From assembly GCF_017308975.1 (NCBI RefSeq), contig NZ_JADWPD010000048.1, positions 25,896 through 77,711 on the forward strand: 51,816 nt of DNA, given 5' to 3'. The position numbers and the translations under genes are program-made. The DNA comes from Amycolatopsis sp. MtRt-6 (lineage in GTDB: Bacteria > Actinomycetota > Actinomycetes > Mycobacteriales > Pseudonocardiaceae). This document shows positions 24,711 to 33,120 of the stretch, piece by piece. The first letter of the stretch is position 1. Every line of letters begins with the position of its first letter. The notes below the pieces were generated by a model that was given only the letters and a program-made list of their open reading frames with translations, did no database searches and was not told the origin of the DNA.

Positions 24711-25313
24711 TCAGCTCGCCTGGTCGTAGTCGGCGACCCGCCAGCCGGCGTTGGTGCTCACCACCGTGATGGCGAGCTTCGGCCCGTCGGTCGGGATGGT
24801 CAGCTGCACCGAGCTCGGGTACGCCGTGCCGACGACCGGCTCACCGGTGACCTTCGTCGCCGGGATGTTCGCCGGGTCGACGGAGCTCATCACCGGCAGG
24901 TACTCCTCGGTGGTGAACGGCTTGAGCTGCGCGAGCCACTGCTCGGAGGTGATGCCGGCGGGATGGCGCACCCAGGCCGCGGCCCACTCCTTGGCGACGC
25001 GGATCGCGTCGGCGTTCGGCGTGGTCGGCGTCGGGGTGGCCAGCGGCGTGGACAGCCGCGTCGGCAGGTTCGACGTCGGGACCGGCGCCGCGATGCCGGG
25101 CGCGGTCGACGTCATCGAGGTGGTCGTCCCCGGGGCGCCCGGGGCCGCCTTGGCCTGCGGCTTGCCGAGCACCTTGGGCAGGACGATGCCGAGCGCGGTG
25201 ATGAGGATCGCCAGGAACACGAGCGCGCCGACGAGGTGGCGGGGCGAGCGCAGCGGCCAGCCCCACAGGCGCCGGTAGACCGCGGCGCGGCCGCGGTTGG
25301 TGCGGATCGGCAT
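24711..25313 (-). CDS. Membrane-anchored VirB8/TcpC-like conjugation protein
   Basis: 200 residues: a basic cytosolic N-terminus, one membrane helix (LVGALVFLAILITALGIVLPKVLG, about 27-50), a Ser/Thr/Pro-rich linker, then an alpha/beta domain (ADAIRVAKEWAAAWVRHPAGITSEQWLAQLKPFTTEEY and GTAYPSSVQLTIPTDGPKLAITVVSTNAGWRVADYD). That topology and the NTF2-like pattern match VirB8/TcpC scaffold proteins of type IV secretion. The assignment rests on topology and neighbours rather than a diagnostic motif. ATG 25313 is three bases after the previous stop. Confidence 0.68.
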   Translation of the reverse strand: MPIRTNRGRAAVYRRLWGWPLRSPRHLVGALVFLAILITALGIVLPKVLGKPQAKAAPGAPGTTTSMTSTAPGIAAPVPTSNLPTRLSTPLATPTPTTPNADAIRVAKEWAAAWVRHPAGITSEQWLAQLKPFTTEEYLPVMSSVDPANIPATKVTGEPVVGTAYPSSVQLTIPTDGPKLAITVVSTNAGWRVADYDQAS

Positions 25314-25316
25314 CGG

Positions 25317-27377
25317 TCACCGCCCCATCACTTGGTCGGTGTCACGCGGTTCCTCGCGGACCTCGATGCCGCGCGACGGCCGGTACAGCACGAAGACCGG
25401 CTTGCCGGCGACGACCTCCGGGTCGACGCGACGCGGCTGGGCGCGCACGCCGGGGGTGCGCGGCGCGTTGTCGCTGAAGGTGGACTCGGGCGGGCGCAGG
25501 TCGGACGGCACGACGACGGGCTCGGGCTCGTCGCTCCAGCGCCGGTCGGCCACCGGCGAGGTGTCGACGCGCCGGCTCTCCTCCCGCATCGTCGGACGCC
25601 CACCGGCCCCGACGACGACGTATTCGCCGCCGTCGCCGCCGGCCGGGTTGTACTGGCCGAACACGGGAGCACCGGGACGGCCGCCGGCGGGCAGCGCGCC
25701 CGCGGACCCGCCGGCGATGGCGCCCGGCCACGCGCCGGACCACGCGGCGGCCGGCCGGGAGGCGCCGTTGTCGAGACGCTGGGCGCTGGCGAAGATCGTG
25801 GCTTCCGGCCGGAAGCGGCCCCCGCCGGCGGTGGCGCCGAGCGGGCCGCGCTGTTCGCCGTCGACGACGTCGTCGGTGTCGCGGACGTTCTGCCAGAACT
25901 CGTCCTGCGGGGTCGGGCCGGTGCGGTGGCGCTTGAAGCGGGAGAAGATCCCGCCCCCGGGCGACGGCACGGCGGCGCCGACCATGCTGACCGACATCTC
26001 GACCATCTGCCACAGCCGCCGCACCGGCCGCCCGACCATGAACAGCAGCACGGTGATGAGCCCGGCGAGGACCATCTGCGTGAGCATGTTCAGCGAGTTG
26101 CCGGCGTCGAAGATGGCCTGCAGCAGCAGGGCGTGCACCCCGGCGAGCACGGAGAGCACGACGAGGTTGAAGGCGACGCCGCCGGCGACCTTGAGCACGC
26201 GGCGCAGGATCTCCGGGTGCAGCAGGGCGACGAGCCCGATGAGCGGGGCGGTCAGGGCGAAGAGGCGGATGAGGACCTGGGCGAGGAGCACGCTTGCCTT
26301 GGCCAGGAGCTGGAAGAGCGAGTAGACGAGGGCCTGGCCGAGGGAGAGGAAGCCGGCGCCGGTGCGGCCGCCCGCTTCGCCGGTGAAGTAGCCGGTGGCC
26401 GGGCCGAGCTTGGTGGAGATGTCCTTGTAGGCGTTCTTCTTGGCGTCGATGACGGCCTGGTTGCCGTCGTCGCCGTTGACCAGCTGGTTGCGGGTGAAGG
26501 CCTGCGCGTCGAGCAGCGGCTTGCCGAACTGCTCGGCCTGCGGCGCCGACGGCGTGCCGAACTCCCCGCGCAGCCAGTTGTTGTAGACGATCTGCGTGTG
26601 GAGCTGGGTAGGCAGGATGTCGCGGACGATCCGGTCACCGCTCTCGTCGACGAACCCCGCCTGGATGTTGGTGGTCGTCTGGACGATCGCCTTGTCGATC
26701 GGGTCGAAGTACCGCAGCATCGCCAGTGACGACGCCGCCAGCCACACGCCGGCCAGCGCGTAGAGCGCCCGTTTGCTGACCGAGGCCAGGTCTCCCCGCC
26801 AGATGTTGCGGAACATCATGATCGACAGGATCAGGGCGACCAGGCCGAACAACTGGGCGTAGATATTGTTGTAGACCTTCTCGGCGCCGGACTTCACCGC
26901 GTTGTAGATCGGGTTCAGCAGGCCGCCCTCGAGCACCGTGTAGTGCAGCGAGTTGGTCGCGCCGACGATGTTCTTGCCCAGGTTGAACAGCTGGTTGCCA
27001 CCCCAGGTGTCCAATGTGGACCCCGGCGGGGTGAGGCTCACGGCCGAGCAGTTGGTCTCGAAGGTGTTCCAGACCATGCCCGCGTAGCCGTAGTCGATGT
27101 AGGCGCTGTTCGGCTCGCCGTGGCCCTCCGGCGGGTCGATCGCGCCGACCATCCCGGCGCCCGGGCGTTCCGGGTTCGGCGCCTCGCCGCACGCCGCCGC
27201 GCTGGCCGCGGGAGCCGTGGCGATGGCCTGCAGGCCGAGGACCAGCATGACGGCGAACATGGTCGCCTTGCGGCTCGGCACGCGCCGGGCCCGCGGGCCC
27301 TCCTTGATGCGGCGCTTCAGGGCGTGCCACCCGGCCGCCAGCGCCAGCAACACCGCCACCGTGAGCAGGGTGTTCAT
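25317..27377 (-). CDS. Polytopic VirB6/TrbL-like membrane protein
   Basis: 686 residues. Helix 1 is at 4-19; a second segment (TMFAVMLVLGLQAIATAPAASA, 39-60) looks like an internal signal peptide with an AxA site. Next is an outside-facing Cys-containing domain to about 150, then five or more helices (IYAQLFGLVALILSIMMF, YALAGVWLAASSLAML, LLAKASVLLAQVLIRLFALTAPLIGLVALL, GVAFNLVVLSVLAGVHALLL, MVLAGLITVLLFMVG) and a ~230-residue disordered cytosolic tail. This is the layout of Gram-positive VirB6-type channel proteins. I chose ATG 27377; the open frame upstream to 27506 is Arg/Gly-rich and not convincing. Confidence 0.75.
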   Translation of the reverse strand: MNTLLTVAVLLALAAGWHALKRRIKEGPRARRVPSRKATMFAVMLVLGLQAIATAPAASAAACGEAPNPERPGAGMVGAIDPPEGHGEPNSAYIDYGYAGMVWNTFETNCSAVSLTPPGSTLDTWGGNQLFNLGKNIVGATNSLHYTVLEGGLLNPIYNAVKSGAEKVYNNIYAQLFGLVALILSIMMFRNIWRGDLASVSKRALYALAGVWLAASSLAMLRYFDPIDKAIVQTTTNIQAGFVDESGDRIVRDILPTQLHTQIVYNNWLRGEFGTPSAPQAEQFGKPLLDAQAFTRNQLVNGDDGNQAVIDAKKNAYKDISTKLGPATGYFTGEAGGRTGAGFLSLGQALVYSLFQLLAKASVLLAQVLIRLFALTAPLIGLVALLHPEILRRVLKVAGGVAFNLVVLSVLAGVHALLLQAIFDAGNSLNMLTQMVLAGLITVLLFMVGRPVRRLWQMVEMSVSMVGAAVPSPGGGIFSRFKRHRTGPTPQDEFWQNVRDTDDVVDGEQRGPLGATAGGGRFRPEATIFASAQRLDNGASRPAAAWSGAWPGAIAGGSAGALPAGGRPGAPVFGQYNPAGGDGGEYVVVGAGGRPTMREESRRVDTSPVADRRWSDEPEPVVVPSDLRPPESTFSDNAPRTPGVRAQPRRVDPEVVAGKPVFVLYRPSRGIEVREEPRDTDQVMGR

Positions 27378-27471
27378 GCCGCACCCCCCGCGGCCGCCAC
27401 GGGATGCGGCTCGGGCCGGTGACCGGGGCCCGCGCCCCGATCCGCGCGCACGCCTCGCTGCCGGGCCGCGT

Positions 27472-30426
27472 TCATGCGGCGTCCCGGCCGGTGCCGCCCT
27501 TTCCACCTGACCGGGCGTGTTGCTGTTGCCCGTTGGACGGCTGGACGCCGCCCTCCACCTCGCCCGTCTCGGACGCCAACGGGTCCGGGGCGCCCAGGAG
27601 GTTCTCGTCGGCCAGGCCGACCTCCAGTTCCGCCGCCAGCTCGAAGTCCTGCTCCAGCTCGATGTCGTCCTCCGGGGGCACGGGAACGTACGGCTTCTTC
27701 TCCTCCGACGGCAGCGCCAGCTCGTTGCCCGGACGCCGGGATGCCGGCGACGCGTCCTTCGAGCCCGGTGTCGTGTCCATGACCGCCCGCAGGTGGTCCA
27801 GGTGCGGGCCGGAGAAGTCGACGCGGATGCGCTCCACGCCGCCCGCGCCGTCGCCGAAGATGAACTGGCGGGGCTCCACGTCCCGCTCCAGGCCCCGCTG
27901 CGCTCCGGGACGACGGCCGAGCGCCGCCACGACCTGCTCGTAGCCCACCCCGACCGGGACCTTCAACAGCCGCAGGGCGTCGGCCTGGGCGTCGTCGTCG
28001 TCCAGGCGACCGACGAACACCGAGTCCAGCAGCGCCACGAAACCCTGGATCTTCAGGAAGTCCGCCGGGATCTGGGACGACAGCAGGACACGGACGTTCC
28101 ACTTGCGCGAGTCGCGCGCGAAGCGGTTCATCAGCACGCGGCCGGTCGGGACCTCGGACAGGAAGAACGCCTCGTCGATCCAGACGCCCTTGCGCAGCTC
28201 CTTCGGCTTCTCGTACACCGACCGCTGGGTCAGCCACGCCGCCAGGTTGAGCATCTCGACGCCGAGGGACTCCGCGTCCGTCCAGTACTCGCGGGGGACG
28301 CCGTCCTTCGGCAGGGTCAGCCCGGCCATCGTCAGGACCGTCAGCCGGTCGTCGCGGGTCTCCGAGTACGGGTCCGCGTCGGACTCCGGGATGAGCAGGG
28401 CCATCCGCTCGCGCATCTCGTCGAGGAAGTCCGCGACGACGACCGCGTGCTCGTGGTGTTCCGAAGAATCCCGGCGCAGGGCGTCGATCACCTGGCCCGG
28501 GTCGGCGTCGAACCGGCCGCCGACGGCGCGCACCGCGCGCAGCAGCACGATCCGCGTCTGCGCCATGCGCGAGACCTCGTACGGCAGGACACCCGTCAGC
28601 ACGTCGAGCACGAGACGTCGCCGCGTCGCGCCCGCTAGGGCCTTCTCGCGGCGCCAGGAGCGCTCGGGGTCGTCCTCGTCCATGAAGTGCTCGATCAGCG
28701 GCTCGGCGACCACGCGGTACGGGTTCAGGATCCCCGGCTGGGCGTTGAGCAGGTTGATCGGCCGCGCGTACGGCCGCAGCTCCGGCAGGTCGCACAGCCG
28801 CGACAGCGGGCCGGACGGGTCGAGGATCGTCCAGTTCGCCCCCGCGCGCAGCGTCTTGTAGACGATGCCGCCGCCGAGGAACGACTTACCACCACCCAGG
28901 CCGGCCACCATCGCGGTCAGGCCGGAGCCGTCGCGGATCTCCTGGGCCATCCACGGGTCCCAGGCCACCGGGCGGCGGGTCGCCGTGCACGTCTCGCCGA
29001 GCAGGATGCCGCGGCGGTCGCCGACCTCCGCGGTCGCCGTCGGGACCGCCGAGGACGCCCACACCACCGAGCCGCGGCGCATGTACGCCGCCGAGGCCAG
29101 GGGCTCGCCCGGGATGAACTCCCTGGCCATCGCGTACTGGGCCTCGGGGTGCTCGATGGCGATCTTCGGCTTGTACAGGTCGAGCAGCTGCTGGGCCAGG
29201 CGCAGCGCGTCGCGCTCGGTCGGGCCGGACACCGCCAGCCGCCACCAGGACCGGACGCGGGTGGCCAGCGCGGTGAAGCCCGACGTCATCTCGTCGTCGA
29301 TCTCCAGCACGCGCCCGGCCTGCCGGGACAGCGACTGCGGCGGCTCGAGCTCGTGCTCGTCGGTGTAGTGCTTGACCTGCGAGCGCACCTTGTTCATCTG
29401 CCGCTGCAGCTCGCCGGCCACCTCTTCGGGGCGCCGGACGTAGATGCGCGCGGACACCTCGACCGCGGCGGGCAGGCGGTCGGCGTGCTGGATCCACGGG
29501 TCGTCGACCTCGGGGATCTGCAGGCCGTGCATCTGCCCGACGGTCAGGACCGCCAGGTGCCGCGAGACGCCGGCGTTGGAACCGGTGCGGCCGCGGACGG
29601 TCACCGTCGGCGCGTACGGCTCGGCGTAGAAGTCGGCGGCGTCGGTGAAGCTGGCCAGGTCCTCCGGCTCCCAGGCCGCGCCCGGCACGGCGGGCATGTT
29701 CCGCGGCGCGGGCAGGCCCAGCGAACAGGACCGGTGCATCAGCCAGGACATCTCCTCGGCGTGCACCGGGCGGCCTTCCAGCCCGGCGCTGCCGATGACC
29801 TGGTCGAGGTGCTCGACCTCGGAGTCGAGCGCGGTCAGCTCGGCGTCGACGGCCTCGGGCAGGATCTTGCGCAGCACCGGCGCGGCGCGCTCGACCGCGC
29901 GGTCGACCATGCGCCGGGTCTGCACCTGGACGCCCAGGTAGACCTCTTTTTCGGCCATCGAACGGCCCATCAGCTGCTGCTGCTCGCCGATCAGGTAGTC
30001 GTCGAACGACAGCGCGCCCGGGACGTCCGCCGGGCGGCCGTGGGCGTTGTAGACGTGCGCCTCGGCCCACATCCGGATCGGGTACGGCCGGTTCGTAACG
30101 CGCAGGTGCAGCCAGCGGCCCTGCAGCTCGGCGTACTGGCCGGCGATGGCCGCGATCAGGTCGCGCCGCTGCGAGTCCGAGCGGAACGACCAGCGCTGCG
30201 GCGCCAGCCGGTACCAGGCGTAGACCTCGACGCCGGTGCGGACCAGGTGCCCGTCGATGCTTCGCACCGCGATCGACGGGGTATACGCCGGGATCGCCTG
30301 CTCACCGGTCAGGCGCGACTTGTTCCCCGAACCGTTCCGCGACGCGCGGACCTGCTCGGGCGGTTGCCATGCGCCCGAGTGCGTGTCCCGACCCCGTTTT
30401 CCTCGGCTACCGCCGCGACCGAACAA
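27472..30426 (-). CDS. VirB4-like secretion ATPase
   Basis: 984-residue P-loop ATPase that would energise substrate or subunit movement. The Walker A VAGLGGGKSFLGG has Lys514, and Walker B GVWIDEAFFL has Asp751-Glu752. VRVLLSSQIPADF is the sensor-like segment. The ~480-residue N-terminal domain (AVRSIDGHLVRTGVEVYAWYRLAPQRWSFRS) is the type seen in actinobacterial SCO6880-like conjugation proteins. The C-terminal ~90 residues are acidic and disordered. It begins at TTG 30426, a rare start, but GGGAGG lies six bases upstream and no in-frame ATG or GTG is better placed. Three bases separate it from the VirB3-like gene, the usual virB3-virB4 order. Confidence 0.87.
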   Translation of the reverse strand: MFGRGGSRGKRGRDTHSGAWQPPEQVRASRNGSGNKSRLTGEQAIPAYTPSIAVRSIDGHLVRTGVEVYAWYRLAPQRWSFRSDSQRRDLIAAIAGQYAELQGRWLHLRVTNRPYPIRMWAEAHVYNAHGRPADVPGALSFDDYLIGEQQQLMGRSMAEKEVYLGVQVQTRRMVDRAVERAAPVLRKILPEAVDAELTALDSEVEHLDQVIGSAGLEGRPVHAEEMSWLMHRSCSLGLPAPRNMPAVPGAAWEPEDLASFTDAADFYAEPYAPTVTVRGRTGSNAGVSRHLAVLTVGQMHGLQIPEVDDPWIQHADRLPAAVEVSARIYVRRPEEVAGELQRQMNKVRSQVKHYTDEHELEPPQSLSRQAGRVLEIDDEMTSGFTALATRVRSWWRLAVSGPTERDALRLAQQLLDLYKPKIAIEHPEAQYAMAREFIPGEPLASAAYMRRGSVVWASSAVPTATAEVGDRRGILLGETCTATRRPVAWDPWMAQEIRDGSGLTAMVAGLGGGKSFLGGGIVYKTLRAGANWTILDPSGPLSRLCDLPELRPYARPINLLNAQPGILNPYRVVAEPLIEHFMDEDDPERSWRREKALAGATRRRLVLDVLTGVLPYEVSRMAQTRIVLLRAVRAVGGRFDADPGQVIDALRRDSSEHHEHAVVVADFLDEMRERMALLIPESDADPYSETRDDRLTVLTMAGLTLPKDGVPREYWTDAESLGVEMLNLAAWLTQRSVYEKPKELRKGVWIDEAFFLSEVPTGRVLMNRFARDSRKWNVRVLLSSQIPADFLKIQGFVALLDSVFVGRLDDDDAQADALRLLKVPVGVGYEQVVAALGRRPGAQRGLERDVEPRQFIFGDGAGGVERIRVDFSGPHLDHLRAVMDTTPGSKDASPASRRPGNELALPSEEKKPYVPVPPEDDIELEQDFELAAELEVGLADENLLGAPDPLASETGEVEGGVQPSNGQQQHARSGGKGGTGRDAA

Positions 30427-30429
30427 CGA

Positions 30430-30912
30430 CTACCTCCCGGCCCGAGCCGCACTGCTGCGGCTCCGGCGCGCTCGTGGTGCTCCCTGGGTGAAAGCCGCAC
30501 CCGGCGGGCCGCCGTGGTGCTGGTACTGCCGCCTTCGGCGGTGCTTCGGCAGCGGGCGCTCGGCCCGCACCCGGACGCGGCTGGCGCTGACCGCGCCGCC
30601 CGTGCCCGTGGTCCGTACCCGGGGCGTGTTCAGCTCGCGCCCGGCCATCGCGACCACGGCGCCGAGCGGGCGCTCGTGGCTGATCTTGGCCGTGAGCAGC
30701 CGGGTGATCACGATGGTGGCGACGAACGCCCACGCCGTCGAGAAGAACCCGAAGCCCCACCCCGCCCAGCGTTCGACGCCGAGCACGAGGAAGAACGTCG
30801 GGATGCCGATGAGCCAGGCGACGTACCGGGCTCTCCAGGGAAAAGTCGCTTTCGGCGGGCCGAGCCACACGGCGTCGACCCGGTAAACCTCGTCATCGGT
30901 CCTGATGCGCAC
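30430..30912 (-). CDS. VirB3/PrgI-like membrane protein
   Basis: 160 residues: a short N-terminal strand region (VYRVDAVWLGPPKATFPWRARY), two close membrane helices (VAWLIGIPTFFLVLGVERW, FFSTAWAFVATIVITRLL; about 32-75) and a long Arg-rich tail. Two hydrophobic helices immediately upstream of a virB4-type gene is the hallmark of PrgI/VirB3, which anchors VirB4 to the membrane. Starts at GTG 30912 after GAGGCGGGG. The basic tail from about 115 onward has an odd composition and may be a poorly conserved extension. Confidence 0.72.
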   Translation of the reverse strand: MRIRTDDEVYRVDAVWLGPPKATFPWRARYVAWLIGIPTFFLVLGVERWAGWGFGFFSTAWAFVATIVITRLLTAKISHERPLGAVVAMAGRELNTPRVRTTGTGGAVSASRVRVRAERPLPKHRRRRQYQHHGGPPGAAFTQGAPRARRSRSSAARAGR

Positions 30913-30924
30913 GCGGGCCCCGCC

Positions 30925-31191
30925 TCAGCCGGTGAACAGGCCGGCGATCCACTGGCCCACGTTCACGCCCGCGCCGCTGACCGCGAGACCGATGATGGCG
31001 AGCGCGATGACCACGCCGGCGAGCCGGCGCATGACACCGGCGTTGTCGCCCTTGCCGCCGCCCAGCCACAGGAGCAGGAGCGCGACGGCCAGCAGCACCA
31101 GGGGGATGACGTTGTCGAGCAGCCACTGGCGCACGTTTCCCGTGCCCAGTTCGCCGGCGGCCAGCGTGTCGAGGGTGGTCAAGGTCATCAT
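30925..31191 (-). CDS. Small two-helix membrane protein, VirB2 pilin-like
   Basis: 88 residues. A polar N-terminus is followed by two hydrophobic helices (VIPLVLLAVALLLLWLGGG, about 28-47, and LAGVVIALAIIGLAVSGAG, 57-75) joined by a short charged loop KGDNAGVMRR. That hairpin is the architecture of VirB2-type pilin subunits, and it is the first gene of the VirB3-VirB4-VirB6-VirB8 order. No recognisable signal peptide. Two adjacent in-frame ATGs (31191 and 31188) follow GGGAG; either could be used. The pilin role is inferred. Confidence 0.62.
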   Translation of the reverse strand: MMTLTTLDTLAAGELGTGNVRQWLLDNVIPLVLLAVALLLLWLGGGKGDNAGVMRRLAGVVIALAIIGLAVSGAGVNVGQWIAGLFTG

Positions 31192-31647
31192 CGCGATACT
31201 CCCGGTGCGCGGTGGGGGCCGCGCGGTTCTGGCTCAGGCGGTGCTTCGAACAACATCATGGGGGCTACGAGGGGTAGTGGTCAAAGTGCGCAGCGTGGAG
31301 GCCGGCTGGCTTGTCAACCGACGTGGTGCGGATGGCACGCGAAAACTCCACGCCCACCATCATCGCGGCAAGGGCCCTCGGGTTGAACCCCGGCCACCCA
31401 TACTTCTCAGTGTGCTGACGAACTCACCCCATTGCCCGGGATTTGCTCACTGTGGGTACTTGCACTCGAGCCGTTGTGCGGCCCGGAACAGTGTTGCATG
31501 ACACGAACGGCCGCGTCCTCCGAGTCCGCTCTGTGATGACCGTCGGCCGGTCGGCACGCATGTCGATCTTGGGAGCGCTCGCTGTCCGTCACAGGGCGCT
31601 CGGCACCTCACAACGTTTTCACTACATAGCGTGATCTTGGAAAGAGT
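31192..31647. other. Non-coding region upstream of the T4SS-like operon
   Basis: 456 bases without a convincing gene; the short open frames in it have no ribosome binding site and odd composition. It holds a promoter candidate for the operon (31255-31284) and, at 31312-31317 on the minus strand, an isolated TTGACA without a partner. The right third is richer in A/T than the surroundings. No riboswitch pattern was recognised. Confidence 0.5.
31255..31284 (-). promoter_or_regulatory. Candidate promoter of the T4SS-like operon
   Basis: Minus-strand TTGACC (31284-31279), an 18-base spacer and CATGAT (31260-31255, 4 of 6 to TATAAT). It would start transcription about 57 bases before the VirB2-like gene. 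Weak match. Confidence 0.35.
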
Positions 31648-32502
31648 TCAGGGTCTGCCGAGCGCGAAGACGCCGTCCGGGAAGGCGCCGGCCTCGACGA
31701 GGCGCCGGCTCAAACCACGGCACAGCTCCTCGAGCCGCGCGGCCTTCTCGGCACCGAGGTGGTCCCACGGCCCCCGCGCGGCCGCCTCGGTCGCCGCCTC
31801 GAGGCGGTCGCGCAGCGCGGTGCCCGCTTCGGTGAGCCCGCCTTCGGCGTCGAGGATCCCGCGGTCCTTCAGCCGGCTTTCGGCGGCGGCCCACTGCTCG
31901 TCGCTCCAGCCACGGGTCAGCTTGGCGGCGGCGGTGACGAACCCGCGTCCGGTGGCGCCGTGGGTGACGAGGGCTTCGAGCCCGCCGAGCCCTTCGAGGA
32001 CGAGCGCCGCGATGTGCCCGTCACCGCGGTGCTCGCGCAGCAGCGTGACGGCGTGCCAGAGCACGAGGTGCGGCTCGGCCGGCCAGGCGAGCCCCGCGTG
32101 CGCGGCGTAGAGGGGACGCCCTTCGCCGGCGCACCCCTCGCTCGCCTCGCGCGCGAGTTCGGCGGCTTCGGCGACTTCGTCGCTCTTGACGTGGTCGCCG
32201 AGCAGGCGGGTCAGCGCCCGGTCGGTGCCGTCGAGCCGCGCGGCCAGGACCTGCTCCGGCGTCGCCAGGGTCCAGGCACGCGGGATCACCCGGGCGACGA
32301 CCTCGGGGTTGAAGTTGTAGAAGGTGGCCGCGACGACCTCGGCCCCGACGGCCCCCATGGCCGCGGACCGCCCGGCGAAGTACGGCATCCGGCCCGGCCG
32401 CAGCCCGAGACCGGTGAGCGCGGCGTCGACTTCGGGCACGAAGTACACGAAGGCGTGCAAGGAGTCGAAAGCCGACTTGAACCGCTGCTCGTCACCCGCC
32501 AT
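31648..32502 (-). CDS. SCO6745-like actinobacterial protein
   Basis: 284 residues, largely helical, resembling the family named after Streptomyces SCO6745: LHAFVYFVPEVDAALTGLGLRPGRMPYFAGRSAAMGAVGAEVVAATFYNFNPEVVARVIP at the N-terminus, an all-helical middle and a C-terminal winged-helix-like stretch (DRGILDAEGGLTEAGTALRDRLEAATE). Function is not known to me; the C-terminal part resembles MarR-type wings but without a sure DNA-binding helix. ATG 32502 has only weak ribosome binding potential. It stands alone between the T4SS-like operon and the repeat array next to rnpB. Confidence 0.72.
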   Translation of the reverse strand: MAGDEQRFKSAFDSLHAFVYFVPEVDAALTGLGLRPGRMPYFAGRSAAMGAVGAEVVAATFYNFNPEVVARVIPRAWTLATPEQVLAARLDGTDRALTRLLGDHVKSDEVAEAAELAREASEGCAGEGRPLYAAHAGLAWPAEPHLVLWHAVTLLREHRGDGHIAALVLEGLGGLEALVTHGATGRGFVTAAAKLTRGWSDEQWAAAESRLKDRGILDAEGGLTEAGTALRDRLEAATEAAARGPWDHLGAEKAARLEELCRGLSRRLVEAGAFPDGVFALGRP

Positions 32503-32560
32503 ACCCGCACCCTACTACCGGGTAACCACCCGGCGGAACCACTTCTTGACCGATCGCCAA

Positions 32561-32687
32561 GGGGCATCACTCGTGATCCGGCGGGCATCACGCGTGTCTG
32601 GACGGGCATCACGCCGATGCCTCTCCCATCACGCGAGATGCCCCCGCAGTCACGGGTGATGCCCCTCCAATCACACGTGATGCCCCT
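32561..32687. repeat. Array of ~20-21 bp CATCACGCGTG units in converging orientation
   Basis: Units of the form GGGGCATCACnCGTGAT repeat every 20-21 bases. In the left part they read forward (GGGCATCACGCGTG); after a centre at about 32615 they read reversed (ATCACGCGAGATGCCC, GTCACGGGTGATGCCCC, ATCACACGTGATGCCCC). The whole is therefore a long imperfect inverted repeat made of short repeats, many with an internal palindrome ATCACGCGTGAT. It lies between the 3' end of rnpB and the start of the SCO6745-like gene. Related arrays are at 41228-41290 and 46825-46961. Confidence 0.85.
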
Positions 32688-32704
32688 TCGGGCACGTCGT
32701 GAGT

Positions 32705-33107
32705 GGGCGGACGAGCTGGCATGTAAGCCGGATCCTGTTCCCCGGTCGCCTTGCGGCTCGCGGGGCGGCGGCCATCCATCTCGGCCTGCCGTCGCCGGCA
32801 GGCTCCAGCGGCCTACCCGCAGGCTCGGACGGGCCGTCCTCGAACGCCTGCGCAGGAGCCCGGGGGCTCCCTCTTGGCCTTGCTCCGGGTGGGGTTTACC
32901 TAGCCGTCCCGGTCGCCCGGGACGCTGGTGGTCTCTTACACCACCGTTTCACCCTTACCCCCGTCCGGGACGGGGGCGGTCTGTTTTCTGTGGCACTTTC
33001 CCGCGGGTCGCCCCGGGTTGCCGTTAGCAACCACCCTGCCCTGCGGAGTCCGGACTTTCCTCGAGCCGGTCACCCGGCTCGCGACCGCCCTGCCAGCTCG
33101 TCCGCAG
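32705..33107 (-). ncRNA. rnpB: RNase P RNA (bacterial type A)
   Basis: Catalytic RNA that trims tRNA 5' leaders. The P1 stem GGACGAGCTGGC (33103-33092) pairs with GCCAGCTCGTCC (32720-32709). Close to the 5' end is the near-universal GAGGAAAGTCCGGACTCC, and close to the 3' end GGATCCGGCTTACATGCCAGC. The internal AGGGTGAAACGGTGGTGTAAGAGACCACC block with GCGACCGGGA and GGTAAACCCC is typical of actinobacteria. Exact ends are uncertain by a few bases. It begins about 14 bases after the stop of the FAD reductase gene, so its promoter lies within that gene's end. Confidence 0.96.
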
Positions 33108-33120
33108 GCTGGATCGTAGC

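Noticed and set aside
20986..31191. Integrative conjugative element
   Set aside because: No integrase, relaxase, replication gene, att repeat or tRNA edge is seen, and both flanks are ordinary chromosomal genes. It remains possible that such parts lie outside the window.
31370..31400. Possible tRNA T-arm (GGGTTGAACCCCGG)
   Set aside because: No D-arm, anticodon arm or acceptor stem can be formed around it.
31407..31634. Short open frames on both strands in the region upstream of the T4SS-like operon
   Set aside because: No ribosome binding site, no recognisable sequence, and they overlap each other antisense.
32561..32687. CRISPR array
   Set aside because: The units are only ~20 bases with no unique spacers of regular size, orientation flips at the centre, and no cas genes are present.
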